DNA of 34,890 nucleotides from Deltaproteobacteria bacterium (GCA_020852715.1 JADZAE010000011.1:1-34890); one strand, 5' to 3'. Numbered from the stretch's first letter, positions 7,993-17,483 are shown. Program-made: numbers and translations. The notes: generated from the sequence alone by a model not told the origin.

Positions 7993-8967
7993 ATGAATAA
8001 TCAGGAATTAATTAAATCCGGGCTAAATGTTTTACGCCTAGAAGCCGAAGCGATTGAAAAAAACCGCAGCGACGCTAAACGATAATTTTGCCCAAGCTAT
8101 TGAGCTCATTTATAGCTGCACCGGCCGCCTGTGTATCACCGGTATGGGAAAAGCCGGTTTGGTCGGGCAAAAGATTCAAGCTACGTTTGCCTCAGTTGGG
8201 ACGCTTAGTTATTGCCTCCATCCGGCCGAAGCCTTGCATGGTGATTTAGGCATGGTTGATAAAAAAGACGTGGTCATTGCTCTTTCTAAGAGTGACTCCT
8301 TGGAGATTGCCATCATTCTTCCCATGCTTAAAAAACTTGGCTGCCGGATAATTTTGATTACCGCTAAAGCAAACTCCCCCGCTACCCAGGGATCTGATTG
8401 CGTTTTGCTGTTAGGTAGCACTGAGGAAGCCTGTCCTTTAGGCTTAGCATCAAGTTCTTCTACCACAGCCATGCTCGCTCTTGGCGATGCGTTGGCCTTA
8501 ACTGTAATGAAACAGGAAACTTCACTTCGGAAAATTATGCGCTGAATAATCCGGGCGGTGCCTTGGGACGATCCTTAATGCTCGCTGCAGAAATAATGCT
8601 CACCCGAGATAACTGCCCGCGCGTTTTAGCACAAGCTGCTTTGGGTGATTGTTTTGCTGCTATGAGCAAGGTCCCGCTTCGAGCCGGCGCTGTGTGCGTT
8701 GTCGACAATCAAAATAAACTCATCGGCATTATCACGCAGGGAGACACTTTTCGTAAGTTAATGAATGCTCAGGCGACGCTAGAATCTTCGGCAGCTGATT
8801 TCATGACTGCTAATCCCAAGCATCTAAGCGATTCTATTCGTATTGCCGATACGCAAAAAATCGTCAAACAATATCGTCTCGATGAATTGCCTGTTGTTGA
8901 CAAAGCCGGTGAATTAAAAGGACTTGTTGATATTCAAGACTTAATTGCTGAAGGCTTTGAATTTTAA
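7993..8967 (+). pseudogene. kdsD: Arabinose-5-phosphate isomerase KdsD (SIS + two CBS domains), two compensating frameshifts
   Basis: KdsD/KpsF converts ribulose 5-phosphate to arabinose 5-phosphate, the first step to KDO for lipopolysaccharide or capsule. The gene begins MNNQELIKSGLNVLRLEAEA at 7993. It shifts frame at a run of seven A near 8058-8064, continues through the SIS domain (GRLCITGMGKAGLVGQKIQA, HPAEALHGDLGMVDKKDVVI), and shifts back near 8515 into YALNNPGGALGRSLM. The two CBS repeats (GAVCVVDNQNKLIGIITQGD and YRLDELPVVDKAGELKGLVD) run to 8967. Total length, 325 codons, equals that of the normal enzyme (E. coli KdsD 328 aa). The SIS motif usually read SxSGE is SKSDS, one residue short. 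As written the gene cannot be translated whole; the A-run shift could be a sequencing error, but two shifts plus the altered motif favour decay. Confidence 0.85.
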
Positions 8968-8975
8968 GTTATTTT

Positions 8976-10412
8976 TTATAAATTCCAGATGCTCGCTGCG
9001 GCAGCACGCAGCTGTTTTTGCAGGAATAGTAAGCAAAGAACTACCACCAACACACCGGCGGCAACTTGTAGAGCTAGATTAGCCCAGAGTGAAAATGAGA
9101 ACTGAAACAAATAGCCTCTGAGGAAATACACGGTTAGTGACATGAGCAGTGAGATTATCAGCGGCATTCGCAATGCCGCAATTAGCTTTGCCCAATTCAG
9201 ATCCAACTGCCGCAGTGTATAGTAAGCAAAGATTATTCTTAGCAGAGGCGATAATGTAATCCAGGGGATAGCCAGATAAAGATAGCTATATTGAGCGCAG
9301 ATATAAAAAGCCGGCGGCAAAATAGCAATCGCCGCTAAATTAAAATACAAAATCCACTGGGGTCTGTTTTGGGCAACATTAACCGAAACAAAAGGAGAAG
9401 TCAGGGCTACAAAAAACTGACCTATACATAAGAGCTGCAGTGGCAAAATAGCACCTCGCCATTTTTCACCAAATAACACCAGGACCAAATCTTCGCCGAC
9501 GACAGCAATACCAAAAAATATTGGCCCGGTAACCAAAGCAATGAGCTGCGTGAGCTTGATCAAAAGTATTCGGCTTTTTTCTAAGTTCTCCTGATATTTG
9601 GAAAACACAGGAAAGGCCACATTATTAACCAAGGATATGATCTTCTCGTTGGCCATTTGCGCGATTTGCAAACCCAGTGCATAGAGCCCAACTGTTCCTG
9701 CATCGTATTGCCGCCCACAAAAAAAGCGGTCCGACTTGTTCACCACATAATCTAGGGAATTTCCCAAAGCGACATTTAGACCAAAGGACAAAAAAGGCTT
9801 GACCTCTCGATAATTGTAATGACGTATCGGCCGCCAAGATAACACGCGCAGGAAAAGTGCGAATTTACCAACCTCTCTAACAATATGACCAATAATCAAG
9901 GTCCAAACACCAAACTGATTATAGGCAGCAAAAATCATCACTAAACAAGACAAAACAATACTTAATGCCTCGCAAAAACCGATCGCTCGAAAACGCAGTT
10001 GACGCAATAATATTGCTCGCGGCACAATCAGCAACACTGAAAAGATATAAATAATACCAGTGGCCTGAGTGATCTGAATGATCTTGGGATTATTAAAAAG
10101 GACTGCCGTGGGGATAGCTAACAAATAACAAACGAGCATCAATACCAATCCCCAAAACAAAAAAAACCAAAATATACTGGAGAGCTCTTTTTCATCGATC
10201 TCGCTGCGTTGAACAATAGCTGAGCCCAGGCCTAACTCACTAATTAAAACAACGTATCCAGTAAAAATGGTCGCCATCTCCATTAGTCCGTAGTCGTCCG
10301 GAACAAGCAAGCGAGCGACAATAATCGTCGTGCCCCAACTGAACAACTGGCTTATTGCCCGAAAAGCAGCGAGCCAGGAGAATCCTTTGATTGCTGATTG
10401 AATTATCGTCAT
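8976..10412 (-). CDS. Wzx/MOP-family polysaccharide flippase
   Basis: This integral membrane protein of about 478 residues has 12-14 hydrophobic helices. It should move lipid-linked glycan units across the inner membrane. The N-terminus carries the family hallmark: SWGTTIIVARLLVPDDYGLM then ELGLGSAIVQRSEIDEKELS, as in WzxC/Polysacc_synt flippases. The ATG at 10410-10412 (MTIIQSAIKGF) is preferred over an upstream in-frame ATG at 10496, because it overlaps the stop of the preceding ligase gene as ATGA, a mark of translational coupling. The gene ends 8 bp from the convergent kdsD remnant. Confidence 0.88.
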   Translation of the reverse strand: MTIIQSAIKGFSWLAAFRAISQLFSWGTTIIVARLLVPDDYGLMEMATIFTGYVVLISELGLGSAIVQRSEIDEKELSSIFWFFLFWGLVLMLVCYLLAIPTAVLFNNPKIIQITQATGIIYIFSVLLIVPRAILLRQLRFRAIGFCEALSIVLSCLVMIFAAYNQFGVWTLIIGHIVREVGKFALFLRVLSWRPIRHYNYREVKPFLSFGLNVALGNSLDYVVNKSDRFFCGRQYDAGTVGLYALGLQIAQMANEKIISLVNNVAFPVFSKYQENLEKSRILLIKLTQLIALVTGPIFFGIAVVGEDLVLVLFGEKWRGAILPLQLLCIGQFFVALTSPFVSVNVAQNRPQWILYFNLAAIAILPPAFYICAQYSYLYLAIPWITLSPLLRIIFAYYTLRQLDLNWAKLIAALRMPLIISLLMSLTVYFLRGYLFQFSFSLWANLALQVAAGVLVVVLCLLFLQKQLRAAAASIWNL

Positions 10413-11752
10413 GGCTTTATCAAATGTCGGCTGATTAAAGTTTGCACTTGGCCATAATAACTTTCTAACCCGGCAGCTAAACCCATTAAGACCCATAAAG
10501 GCGGATAATAAAGAACCGAAACAAAAAGTGCCGCAAATAAACCGCCGACAAAGGCGGCATTTATGGCCATCGCATAGTAGCGAACAAAACGTAGCTCCTC
10601 ACTCAAGGCGATGCTCTCTTCGCTATCACGCGCAAGAGCAAAAAAAAGCCTGCTTGAGTTTTTGAAAATCACTATGCTCCGCCAAAACGCCGCTCCAATT
10701 GTAAAAATAAAAAATGTTAAGCCAATCAACCCCAAATCAGCCAGTAACTGTAAATAAGTCGAGTGAACTTGGCGTCCGGCAAAAGATGGTCGTGTAATTT
10801 TATCCTCTTGAAAATTATCCATCCAATAAGGGGCATTATTCGGACCAACACCAAAAATCACATTGCTCTGGTATAGCCAAACCTTAGTCGCTGCCGCCCA
10901 ATACTCACGCCGTTGCTGCGCTGTACCGGATTTAGTTTGCGTGATTGTTGATATTTCCAGCCAATATTTATCCGGAACAAACGGAATAGCAGCACAAACA
11001 ACAAATAGGGCTGCCATAAAAAAACGAATTTTGTATGGTGACTGCCAAAATAAAAAAGCTGCACTAATTATTAAACTCAAGAAACCCCCACGAGAAAAAG
11101 AAGCCACTATCCCCCCTAGGGAGAAACAAAGAAGGGTGAGACTAAAGGTTTTTAATAAAAACGAGCGCGATTGGCTAAGCACGAACAAACAAAAAGGGAA
11201 AAGTGTAAGAATGGCAAAGCAGCAATCGTTTTCATCGCCAATCCAACCACCCGGCCCCTTGCCGCCATGAGTGATCGCGTAAACACCTAAAAGCCCGGCA
11301 GTCAGTGAAAACACTTTTGCTATACTCATTAGCGGCTTTTTAAAAAGGCAAAGTTTACTTAACCCCAAGGCAATAGATAAATAAGCAAACATCAAAGCAA
11401 TCCAAGCAAACAATGCTCGACCATCATTAACTACCCAACTATCGACGATAAAACGTCCTAGGATTATATAAAGAGCATTATAAACAAGGAAAGCAACCAT
11501 CACCACATTAGGTCTGTTCCACCCACGAGCCAAATAAGGAATGATCACCAAGAATGACAAGATGTTTATGATAAAGGGCGCCTTGATCCCACCCAGAGGA
11601 GCAAAAGTATTCTGTGGCCTTAGATATTCAAACAATATAGCCAAAATCAGAAAGAAAAGGGGCAAGCTATCTGAGGCTTGTAATAACTTTTGGTAGAGAA
11701 GAGAATCAACGAGTTTCTCTTCTCCAAATTTCTTTTTTTCTGTTTGCTCCAT
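10409..11752 (-). CDS. O-antigen ligase/polymerase family membrane protein (Wzy_C)
   Basis: This 447-residue polytopic protein (about 11 hydrophobic helices) belongs to the WaaL/Wzy class. These join glycan chains to lipid A core or polymerise repeat units on the periplasmic side. Seen in order: WIGDENDCCFAILTLFPF (GNxND-like loop), ASFSRGGFLSL, a large loop with AQQRREYWAAATKVW and FGVGPNNAPYW, and the HSTYLQLLADLGLIGL helix typical of the catalytic region. Length is usual. It is followed by the flippase in ATGA overlap, so the two are made together. Ligase and polymerase cannot be distinguished by sequence alone. A solo MITE end (11799-11822) lies just upstream of its start. Confidence 0.85.
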   Translation of the reverse strand: MEQTEKKKFGEEKLVDSLLYQKLLQASDSLPLFFLILAILFEYLRPQNTFAPLGGIKAPFIINILSFLVIIPYLARGWNRPNVVMVAFLVYNALYIILGRFIVDSWVVNDGRALFAWIALMFAYLSIALGLSKLCLFKKPLMSIAKVFSLTAGLLGVYAITHGGKGPGGWIGDENDCCFAILTLFPFCLFVLSQSRSFLLKTFSLTLLCFSLGGIVASFSRGGFLSLIISAAFLFWQSPYKIRFFMAALFVVCAAIPFVPDKYWLEISTITQTKSGTAQQRREYWAAATKVWLYQSNVIFGVGPNNAPYWMDNFQEDKITRPSFAGRQVHSTYLQLLADLGLIGLTFFIFTIGAAFWRSIVIFKNSSRLFFALARDSEESIALSEELRFVRYYAMAINAAFVGGLFAALFVSVLYYPPLWVLMGLAAGLESYYGQVQTLISRHLIKP

Positions 11753-11798
11753 CTATTTGCGCCTTGAGTATCCGTAGCTATTAAACTGTTGCGATGTT

Positions 11799-11822
11799 TA
11801 TACCGTACACAAAAACTAAGTT
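11799..11822 (+). repeat. Solo terminal repeat of the 5694-5760 element
   Basis: TATACCGTACACAAAAACTA and the next four bases differ from the left end at 5694-5717 at only two positions. No second end is found nearby, so this is a relic or one end of an element whose partner has diverged. It lies in the 79-bp gap between the GT-C-like gene and the ligase gene of the minus-strand glycan run. Confidence 0.55.
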
Positions 11823-11831
11823 CCAGAGCTC

Positions 11832-13481
11832 TTAGCGAACACTGTTCAACCAGCGCCGGTTAGGATCGGAATTTTTCAGTAAATAAAAGCCGTCCGCCCC
11901 ATCACTGCCGGAATCATACTCAAAGGCCGAGAACAAACGTGATAGATGAACCCAACTGATCTGATCGTCTTCTCCTTCCACCCAGCCATAGTAAGCCTCT
12001 GGTTTTAAATTAAGTAAGCGCCTGGAAACCCAGATATTATGATTTTCGCCCCAAGCCGCCTGTAATTTATTGGCTAACGAGCGTTTCCAGCTTGCCGCCT
12101 CAGAGCTGCCGGACCTAATCACGCTATAAACTTTCAGGTTTTTAGTGGAGTCACCCGGCATTTGTAAAAATCCCTTATATATAGAAGACAAAGGATCTGT
12201 ATAATTAAGGACGATTAATACATCCCCTTCTTTGGCCAAAAACTGTACGGCAATAAATCGATCTTGAGATTCCAGCCAATACTTTCCCGATAAAGTAAAA
12301 ATAGTAGCTACCCCATAAGCAGCAACAACTAGGCTAATAATTAATTTCGCTTTCCCAGTGCTGGACAATGACACTAATTTACCAAAAACCAGCGCTTCTA
12401 TAATTATCAACGCCAAATAACGTTCAGCTGAGCCGGCATCAAAATAAATGGCAAATAAAATATTCGGGATAACCCCAAGCAGCGCCACTAATGCCAAACG
12501 TCTTTCTCTATACCAGCAGACGATAGCTGCCGTGAAACTAAACAGGTAAACGGAAATAAGTCTGATTAGCGAAAAGTTCAGACAATCAGCCAATGTTACC
12601 GGATTATAGCTATCTGAGATTAAGTAACGTTTGACTAGCTTACCGTAATCTCCCAGATAAATATGAGCATTGGCATAACCAAAAATCAGCTTAGTAAATC
12701 CACCATGAAATAACTTTCCATGCTGAGATTCAGTAAACCAGGAAACAAGGGCCGGCCAAGAACGTATCTGACTAAAATAAATAGCAAGAAAATAAAAAAG
12801 TGTGATGACTAGCGCACAAATCGCCCCTAAAATAAATTCTTTTTTTACACTCTTGTTTTTTGTATCGAAAAAAGCTCGCGGCAAAAAAAGACAAAAAGGC
12901 AAAGTCAGAATATAAGGAAACCAAAAAGAGACAGCTAAGGAAAAGCAAAGTACAGCAATCGTTGCGTAAGCATAAAACAGCTTAATCCCAGGAGTTAGCT
13001 CCGATTTCACCCAACTAAGTTCCCCCAGAAGTAAAAACATCAAAGCAAAAACATAAGGCGATGCTGTCCGACTATGGTTGAGAAATGGCCAAAAAAACAA
13101 CAGGGCGGCCAAGCCAATACAAATCTGAAAAGTTTTATAGCCTACTAATTGCAGCAAGCGGCTAAAAACAAGAAGACACAAAGCTCCGGCAATAAAATTC
13201 ACCTCTCCTATCAGATTAGCACCATTAACCAAAATCTCATTTTCAGAAAACTGCCGCAGCTCAGTTCCGTAAACGCCAAACATTAAAAGCATAATTAAGA
13301 AGCGCCAGAATAGATGGCCAAACTCTAGTAATCTACCATCGACCGAATGAAGATAAGCAAAGACGTCAGCAAGATATGCGCCGCTATCACCCCACTCCCT
13401 AGGAATAACGACATAATAAATACCGCCGTATAACAGCAGCATCACCACAAGCGAAGAAAATATTTTGGCCATACATACCAT
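11832..13481 (-). CDS. Polytopic membrane protein, GT-C glycosyltransferase-like
   Basis: This 549-residue protein has about 11 hydrophobic helices (residues 1-410) and a soluble C-terminal part (about 415-549). Near the N-terminus an acidic loop, REWGDSGAYLADVFAYL, is followed by LLEFGHLFWRFLIML. This recalls the D-containing loop and GHPLW-type helix of GT-C transferases such as the DUF2723/PMT-like proteins, which use polyprenyl-phosphate sugars outside the membrane. That link is inferred, not certain; a Wzy-type polymerase is the main alternative. The start is uncertain between ATG codons at 13481 and 13472, and neither has a good ribosome site. It lies upstream of, and in the same direction as, the ligase and flippase. 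Confidence 0.6.
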   Translation of the reverse strand: MVCMAKIFSSLVVMLLLYGGIYYVVIPREWGDSGAYLADVFAYLHSVDGRLLEFGHLFWRFLIMLLMFGVYGTELRQFSENEILVNGANLIGEVNFIAGALCLLVFSRLLQLVGYKTFQICIGLAALLFFWPFLNHSRTASPYVFALMFLLLGELSWVKSELTPGIKLFYAYATIAVLCFSLAVSFWFPYILTLPFCLFLPRAFFDTKNKSVKKEFILGAICALVITLFYFLAIYFSQIRSWPALVSWFTESQHGKLFHGGFTKLIFGYANAHIYLGDYGKLVKRYLISDSYNPVTLADCLNFSLIRLISVYLFSFTAAIVCWYRERRLALVALLGVIPNILFAIYFDAGSAERYLALIIIEALVFGKLVSLSSTGKAKLIISLVVAAYGVATIFTLSGKYWLESQDRFIAVQFLAKEGDVLIVLNYTDPLSSIYKGFLQMPGDSTKNLKVYSVIRSGSSEAASWKRSLANKLQAAWGENHNIWVSRRLLNLKPEAYYGWVEGEDDQISWVHLSRLFSAFEYDSGSDGADGFYLLKNSDPNRRWLNSVR

Positions 13482-13543
13482 TCAATTAATTACTCATCAA
13501 AAACCTTCAGCTATATAGCTGTCGTCTTAAGTGAAGGGGACAA

Positions 13544-13596
13544 GCCCATCGCTAACGAATACAGAACGAAGTAAAAATTACATTAGCTTGATGGGC
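13544..13596. repeat. Inverted repeat between glycan genes
   Basis: GCCCATCGCTAA at 13544-13555 pairs with TTAGC and GATGGGC at 13583-13596, giving 7-bp and 5-bp stems around a 27-base AT-rich loop. There is no T-run, so a simple terminator is unlikely. It may be a degenerate mobile-element relic or an mRNA structure between the beta-helix gene and the GT-C-like gene. A perfect 12-bp palindrome, AGCTATATAGCT, lies just before it at 13509-13520. Confidence 0.3.
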
Positions 13597-13643
13597 CCAA
13601 CTAGTCATTCATTTTCTTCAAAGACTAATGACGATGGGGTTTA

Positions 13644-15254
13644 TCACATCGCTAGCCAACCTTTGTCGCTGCAAGCATTATTAGTCGGGCGGTAAAATTC
13701 ATTTAACTGCGGGTCGATTTCCTGTGAACCACTGTCATAGCCGGCATCCTGCCAAGCAGATAGGCTGTAAACGTCCCCCGTTCCTGCGGGATTGCCGGCG
13801 AAGGCACGAATTTTAACACTATAGTTAGGATTATAATAACAGTTGTCCTTAAAATCCAAGCGTCCATTGTTGTGCATAATTGCCTGATAAAGAGTTTCAT
13901 CCCCATATTCAGAAATTACCACTAGTCCCCTTTCCCCGGAATAGGCACTGTTATCAACAACAATATTTTCACCAAAAGTTAATAACCCAAAACTTCCATA
14001 TTCGCTGGTCGGTCGATAATTCAGTGCTAGACCATTAATAATCGTATTATTAGTAAAGCTAATATTCTGAGTTAAAGTATAACCGCCAAAGTCTGCACTT
14101 TCCAACATGGCAGAATCAATAATCAGATTGTGGTGCACTCGAGAATTCACACTACCTGTGCCAATAGAAGTTAAGCGAGCATTCCTTATGATATTATGAT
14201 CCGCTTCAAAACCAACATCGCCGCCGCTAGCCGAATGTTTATATAATATGCCAGTTGTTTCAAAATCACTAGGCACACGCGCACTCATAAAAATGACATT
14301 ATGATCGACACGATTAGCGCCACCGCCAAATAAAATTACGCCACTGCCGCTAGCCCACTTTTTATCGCGGTCATAGTTGTCGTAAATGATATTGTGATGG
14401 ACACGAATGCTGCTCGAATCGACCACATGCACACCAGCTAAATTATCGGCAGAATTTCCCCAAGTATCGTGAAGCAAGCAATTACGGATTTCGATATTAC
14501 TGGACTCCGCGACATAAACAGCGAAATCTCTACTATAAACAAACTCCAATCCATCGAGCACAATATTACTGCTCTGGATAAGATTAGCTCCATATTTGGG
14601 CTGATTATCGCTTGCTCCGTTTTGTCCGATGATTGGTCTGTGTGCGGGATATGCTTTTACTATAATTGGTCTCTCTGTTGTCCCCTGCTGTCGAGATAAA
14701 TTTAAGACTGCTTCATTAAGCCCGTATTCTCCACTTAATAGATAAACAACATCTCCCGGTTGTAAATTAACCCAAGTTGACGGTTTAGCTGCTTCACTTT
14801 CATAGCTAATAAAATTTTTTAGTGATTTCCAGGGGGCATTATAAGCACCGGAATTATTATCTGCTCCGCTAAGCCGAGACACATAGTAACACTTGGCTCC
14901 GCTTTTTGCCTCACAAACTACAGCACAAGAACAAGCAGAAAACTGCCCGTCTTCTTGGCAAACTTGCGCGCCTTTACCGCAAGCGGTATCACAAGAAACT
15001 GTTACGCCCGGGTAAACGCGGCGATTACCCTCGTCACAATCATTGTATGAAAAACCATCGCGATCTTTATCCGGATTATCGCATAATAAATCACTACCAT
15101 TACAATCCTGATCAACGCCATCTCCACATATTTCATTCTCGGCTACGCAACCTTGCTGTCCGGCATCAATAATCACCGGACTTTCCGGGCTACCAGCACA
15201 AGAGAATTCGGCAAATATCATGAGTGAGATGATGCCAGATGCTATTTTTTTCAT
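13644..15254 (-). CDS. Exported right-handed beta-helix protein with MopE-type metal-binding motif
   Basis: This 536-residue protein has a signal peptide (KKIASGIISLMIFAEFSC), possibly a lipoprotein with Cys19, although the lipobox is not canonical. Residues 35-110 are cysteine-rich with CGDGVDQDCNGSD, DKDRDGFSYNDCD and GAQVCQEDGQFSACSC, the MopE-like putative metal-binding style found in myxobacterial surface proteins. From about residue 120 (YYVSRLSGADNNSGAYNAPW, GDVVYLLSGEY) it is a parallel beta-helix with many strands of the type IEIRNCLLHD and VHHNIIYDN, as in NosD/polysaccharide lyases and epimerases. It probably acts on or binds surface polysaccharide. The divergent partner is a glycosyltransferase operon. 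The enzyme activity is not identifiable. Confidence 0.75.
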   Translation of the reverse strand: MKKIASGIISLMIFAEFSCAGSPESPVIIDAGQQGCVAENEICGDGVDQDCNGSDLLCDNPDKDRDGFSYNDCDEGNRRVYPGVTVSCDTACGKGAQVCQEDGQFSACSCAVVCEAKSGAKCYYVSRLSGADNNSGAYNAPWKSLKNFISYESEAAKPSTWVNLQPGDVVYLLSGEYGLNEAVLNLSRQQGTTERPIIVKAYPAHRPIIGQNGASDNQPKYGANLIQSSNIVLDGLEFVYSRDFAVYVAESSNIEIRNCLLHDTWGNSADNLAGVHVVDSSSIRVHHNIIYDNYDRDKKWASGSGVILFGGGANRVDHNVIFMSARVPSDFETTGILYKHSASGGDVGFEADHNIIRNARLTSIGTGSVNSRVHHNLIIDSAMLESADFGGYTLTQNISFTNNTIINGLALNYRPTSEYGSFGLLTFGENIVVDNSAYSGERGLVVISEYGDETLYQAIMHNNGRLDFKDNCYYNPNYSVKIRAFAGNPAGTGDVYSLSAWQDAGYDSGSQEIDPQLNEFYRPTNNACSDKGWLAM

Positions 15255-15359
15255 AAATTTAAGCTTTTTTATTTGTTATTAGAGTAGCTAGATAGTATCA
15301 AAGTCCCTGGCGTTATTCAAACACGAGATGCCTTATTTAAGGACTTGGTAACACATGAT

Positions 15360-16346
15360 ATGAGCAACAGTATCTGGTTTACTTGGGAGACTCAGAGAAG
15401 AAACAAAGAGTTAGCTGATGCCTTCGCCAGCAAGTTCTGCTGCTTTGACTATAGCAACTATCCCCGCCTGATACGCTATGCAGTCAGTGCCTTCCTCACG
15501 CTAAGCGCATTAATAAAATACCGTCCGACCATTATTTTCTCACAGTGTCCTTCTCTTTTTCTGTGTCTGTTAATCCGCTTTTTGCGACCACTAAAAAAGT
15601 TTCTCTGGGTAATAGATGCACATAACGCCATTTTTGATTACCTTACTTCCTCACGTCCCACTGTAAGATTCATTGCCCAGACATGTATCAGCAATGCTAA
15701 CTTTGTCTTTGCCACTAATAAGGGAATGGCCGATGAACTATATGATTACACTGAAAATACCATTATCCTTCCTGATCGCCTGCCGGAATTTAATCTGACG
15801 GCAGATAGCGATGAAGGTATCTATATTTCATTGACCCGCCCGCTGATCACTCTTATTTCTAGCTTTGCTTCCGATGAACCAATTGAATTATTTCTTCAGG
15901 CGGCGGCACATCTTGACCGACCGTTCACGCTCTATGTCACAGGCCGCCTAACCAAAGCCGAGGCACTTTTGGGCTATGCCTCTCATAAAATTATTTTTAC
16001 TGATTTTCTTCCCCAGGACGAATACGATAATCTTCTGCGTAATTCTGACTTAGTGGTTGATCTTACCTCCCGAGAGAATTGCCTCGTTTGTGGTGCCTAT
16101 GAAGCATTGGCTTTAAACAGGCCGATGATTCTTTCCCATTCTGTTTGTCTGCAAGAAACATTTGGCATTGCTGCTATTTACGCCAGCAATACAGTTAGTA
16201 GCTACAGCCAAGCATTAATGGATTTTTTAGATAAACCTGAACATTACCGCTCGTTAGTCACTATCCAAAGACAAGCATTTGTCGAAAAGTGGAATAAATC
16301 TTTTAAATCAGCTAAAGAGCAGCTGGGAATAGTCTGCAACAACTAA
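15360..16346 (+). CDS. Glycosyltransferase, GT-B fold
   Basis: This protein of about 328 residues has the opening SIWFTWETQRRNKELADAFA, typical of short GT-B transferases with a W-x-x-x-RR-x-x-E-L-A pattern. The N-terminal half has FLWVIDAHNAIFDY and FATNKGMADELYDY. The C-terminal half has FTLYVTGRL, FLPQDEYDNLLRNSDLVVDL and the acceptor/donor-loop phrase CLVCGAYEALALNRPMILS. I chose the ATG at 15360 because conserved text starts there. A TTG at 15345 directly after AAGGA is an alternative adding five residues. It is the first of three plus-strand genes (9-bp gap, then an 11-bp overlap), an operon for glycan assembly. Donor and acceptor are unknown. Confidence 0.75.
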   Translation: MSNSIWFTWETQRRNKELADAFASKFCCFDYSNYPRLIRYAVSAFLTLSALIKYRPTIIFSQCPSLFLCLLIRFLRPLKKFLWVIDAHNAIFDYLTSSRPTVRFIAQTCISNANFVFATNKGMADELYDYTENTIILPDRLPEFNLTADSDEGIYISLTRPLITLISSFASDEPIELFLQAAAHLDRPFTLYVTGRLTKAEALLGYASHKIIFTDFLPQDEYDNLLRNSDLVVDLTSRENCLVCGAYEALALNRPMILSHSVCLQETFGIAAIYASNTVSSYSQALMDFLDKPEHYRSLVTIQRQAFVEKWNKSFKSAKEQLGIVCNN

Positions 16347-16355
16347 GCCGATCAA

Positions 16356-17483
16356 ATGAAGCATTGCTTATTTATACTACCAGGTCCGGTTCCACCGGAT
16401 ACGCACAGCGCCAATAGCCGCTTTACTTTTTTATCTAAAGTAATTAGTGGCGCGATCGTGCAAAGCTCTTGGTCTACTCAGCCCTGTGCGGAGTCGAATT
16501 TTTCTCTGCACTTACATCGCTATATCAGCAAACCATGGTTAGTGCGTTTCTTATGGGATTTGCTTTTAATAATCAGCAAAGGAACATATTTACATTATGC
16601 AAGGGGGCCTTTTTCAGCAGTAGTTTGTTATGGCACGACGAAAACCGCGTTAGCCGGCTATATTATTAAGCTGCTTACCGGCGCCAAACTGATTATCGAA
16701 ATCCCCGGCAACCCCCGCCAAGCATTCATGGATAACAATAAACCCTTTTCTGTGCTTAGCAAAATCAGAAATGCCTGCGTCCAACGCTTCATTAATTTTT
16801 GGCTGCGCCATGCCGACGGCATCCATACTTATTATAAAAAACAACTTGATGGCTACAAAGTCACCTCTCATATAATAATAAAAACGTTTCCTGAATTTGT
16901 CGCCGTAAGTGCACTAAGAAAGAAATTGGCTGCCGGTAAGCTTATCATGTTTCTTGGTTATCCCTGGTATTTAAAAGGTCTTGATGTATTGTTGCAGGCG
17001 TATGTTTTAATCAATAAAGAATTTCCTGAGTATCAATTGCTGGTCATGGGACACATTCAGGCTGATGAAAAAGACTATCTGCGCCGAAAATTTTGTCCGC
17101 AGATAGCAGGACTTACTTTTGTTCCGGGTAGCTGTTGGGCAGAGGCCATGCACCAATTATCAGAAGCAGCATTTCTTGTTCTGCCTTCACGCTCGGAAGC
17201 AATGGGCCGCGTTTGGGCTGAAGCTATGGCCATGGGCAAACCGGTAATTTGCTCAAATGTCGATGGTATCCCCGATTATGTAACCAATAACGAAAATGGC
17301 ATTTTATTCGATTCTGAGAATGTTTCTCAATTAGCTGCCGACATGAAACGCCTAATAACAGATCAGACTCTTTATATGCGTCTTTCCGAAAATGGTTACC
17401 GCTATGCTCACGAAATATTATCCGAACAAAACTATGTCTCTGCTTTTGTCAGCTTAGTAGATGAGGTTTGCCATGAAAGGTAA
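16356..17483 (+). CDS. Glycosyltransferase family 4
   Basis: This 375-residue GT-B enzyme should transfer a sugar from a nucleotide donor to a lipid-linked glycan on the cytoplasmic face. The C-terminal Glycos_transf_1 domain is clear: GKLIMFLGYPWYLKGLDVLL, then EYQLLVMGHI, then the E-x7-E motif in SEAMGRVWAEAMAMGKPVIC, followed by DGIPDYVTNNENGILF. The N-terminal domain has AKLIIEIPGNPR. It follows the preceding transferase by 9 bp. Its last codons overlap the start of the next gene by 11 bp, indicating coupling. Sugar specificity is not predictable. Confidence 0.85.
   Translation: MKHCLFILPGPVPPDTHSANSRFTFLSKVISGAIVQSSWSTQPCAESNFSLHLHRYISKPWLVRFLWDLLLIISKGTYLHYARGPFSAVVCYGTTKTALAGYIIKLLTGAKLIIEIPGNPRQAFMDNNKPFSVLSKIRNACVQRFINFWLRHADGIHTYYKKQLDGYKVTSHIIIKTFPEFVAVSALRKKLAAGKLIMFLGYPWYLKGLDVLLQAYVLINKEFPEYQLLVMGHIQADEKDYLRRKFCPQIAGLTFVPGSCWAEAMHQLSEAAFLVLPSRSEAMGRVWAEAMAMGKPVICSNVDGIPDYVTNNENGILFDSENVSQLAADMKRLITDQTLYMRLSENGYRYAHEILSEQNYVSAFVSLVDEVCHER

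Noticed and set aside
10863..11270. 135-codon plus-strand open frame inside the ligase gene
   Set aside because: Opposite strand of a well-supported membrane protein gene; no start signal.
14906..15172. 88-codon plus-strand open frame rich in His, Lys and Arg
   Set aside because: It is the mirror of the cysteine- and acid-rich part of the beta-helix protein; the composition is a by-product of the opposite strand.
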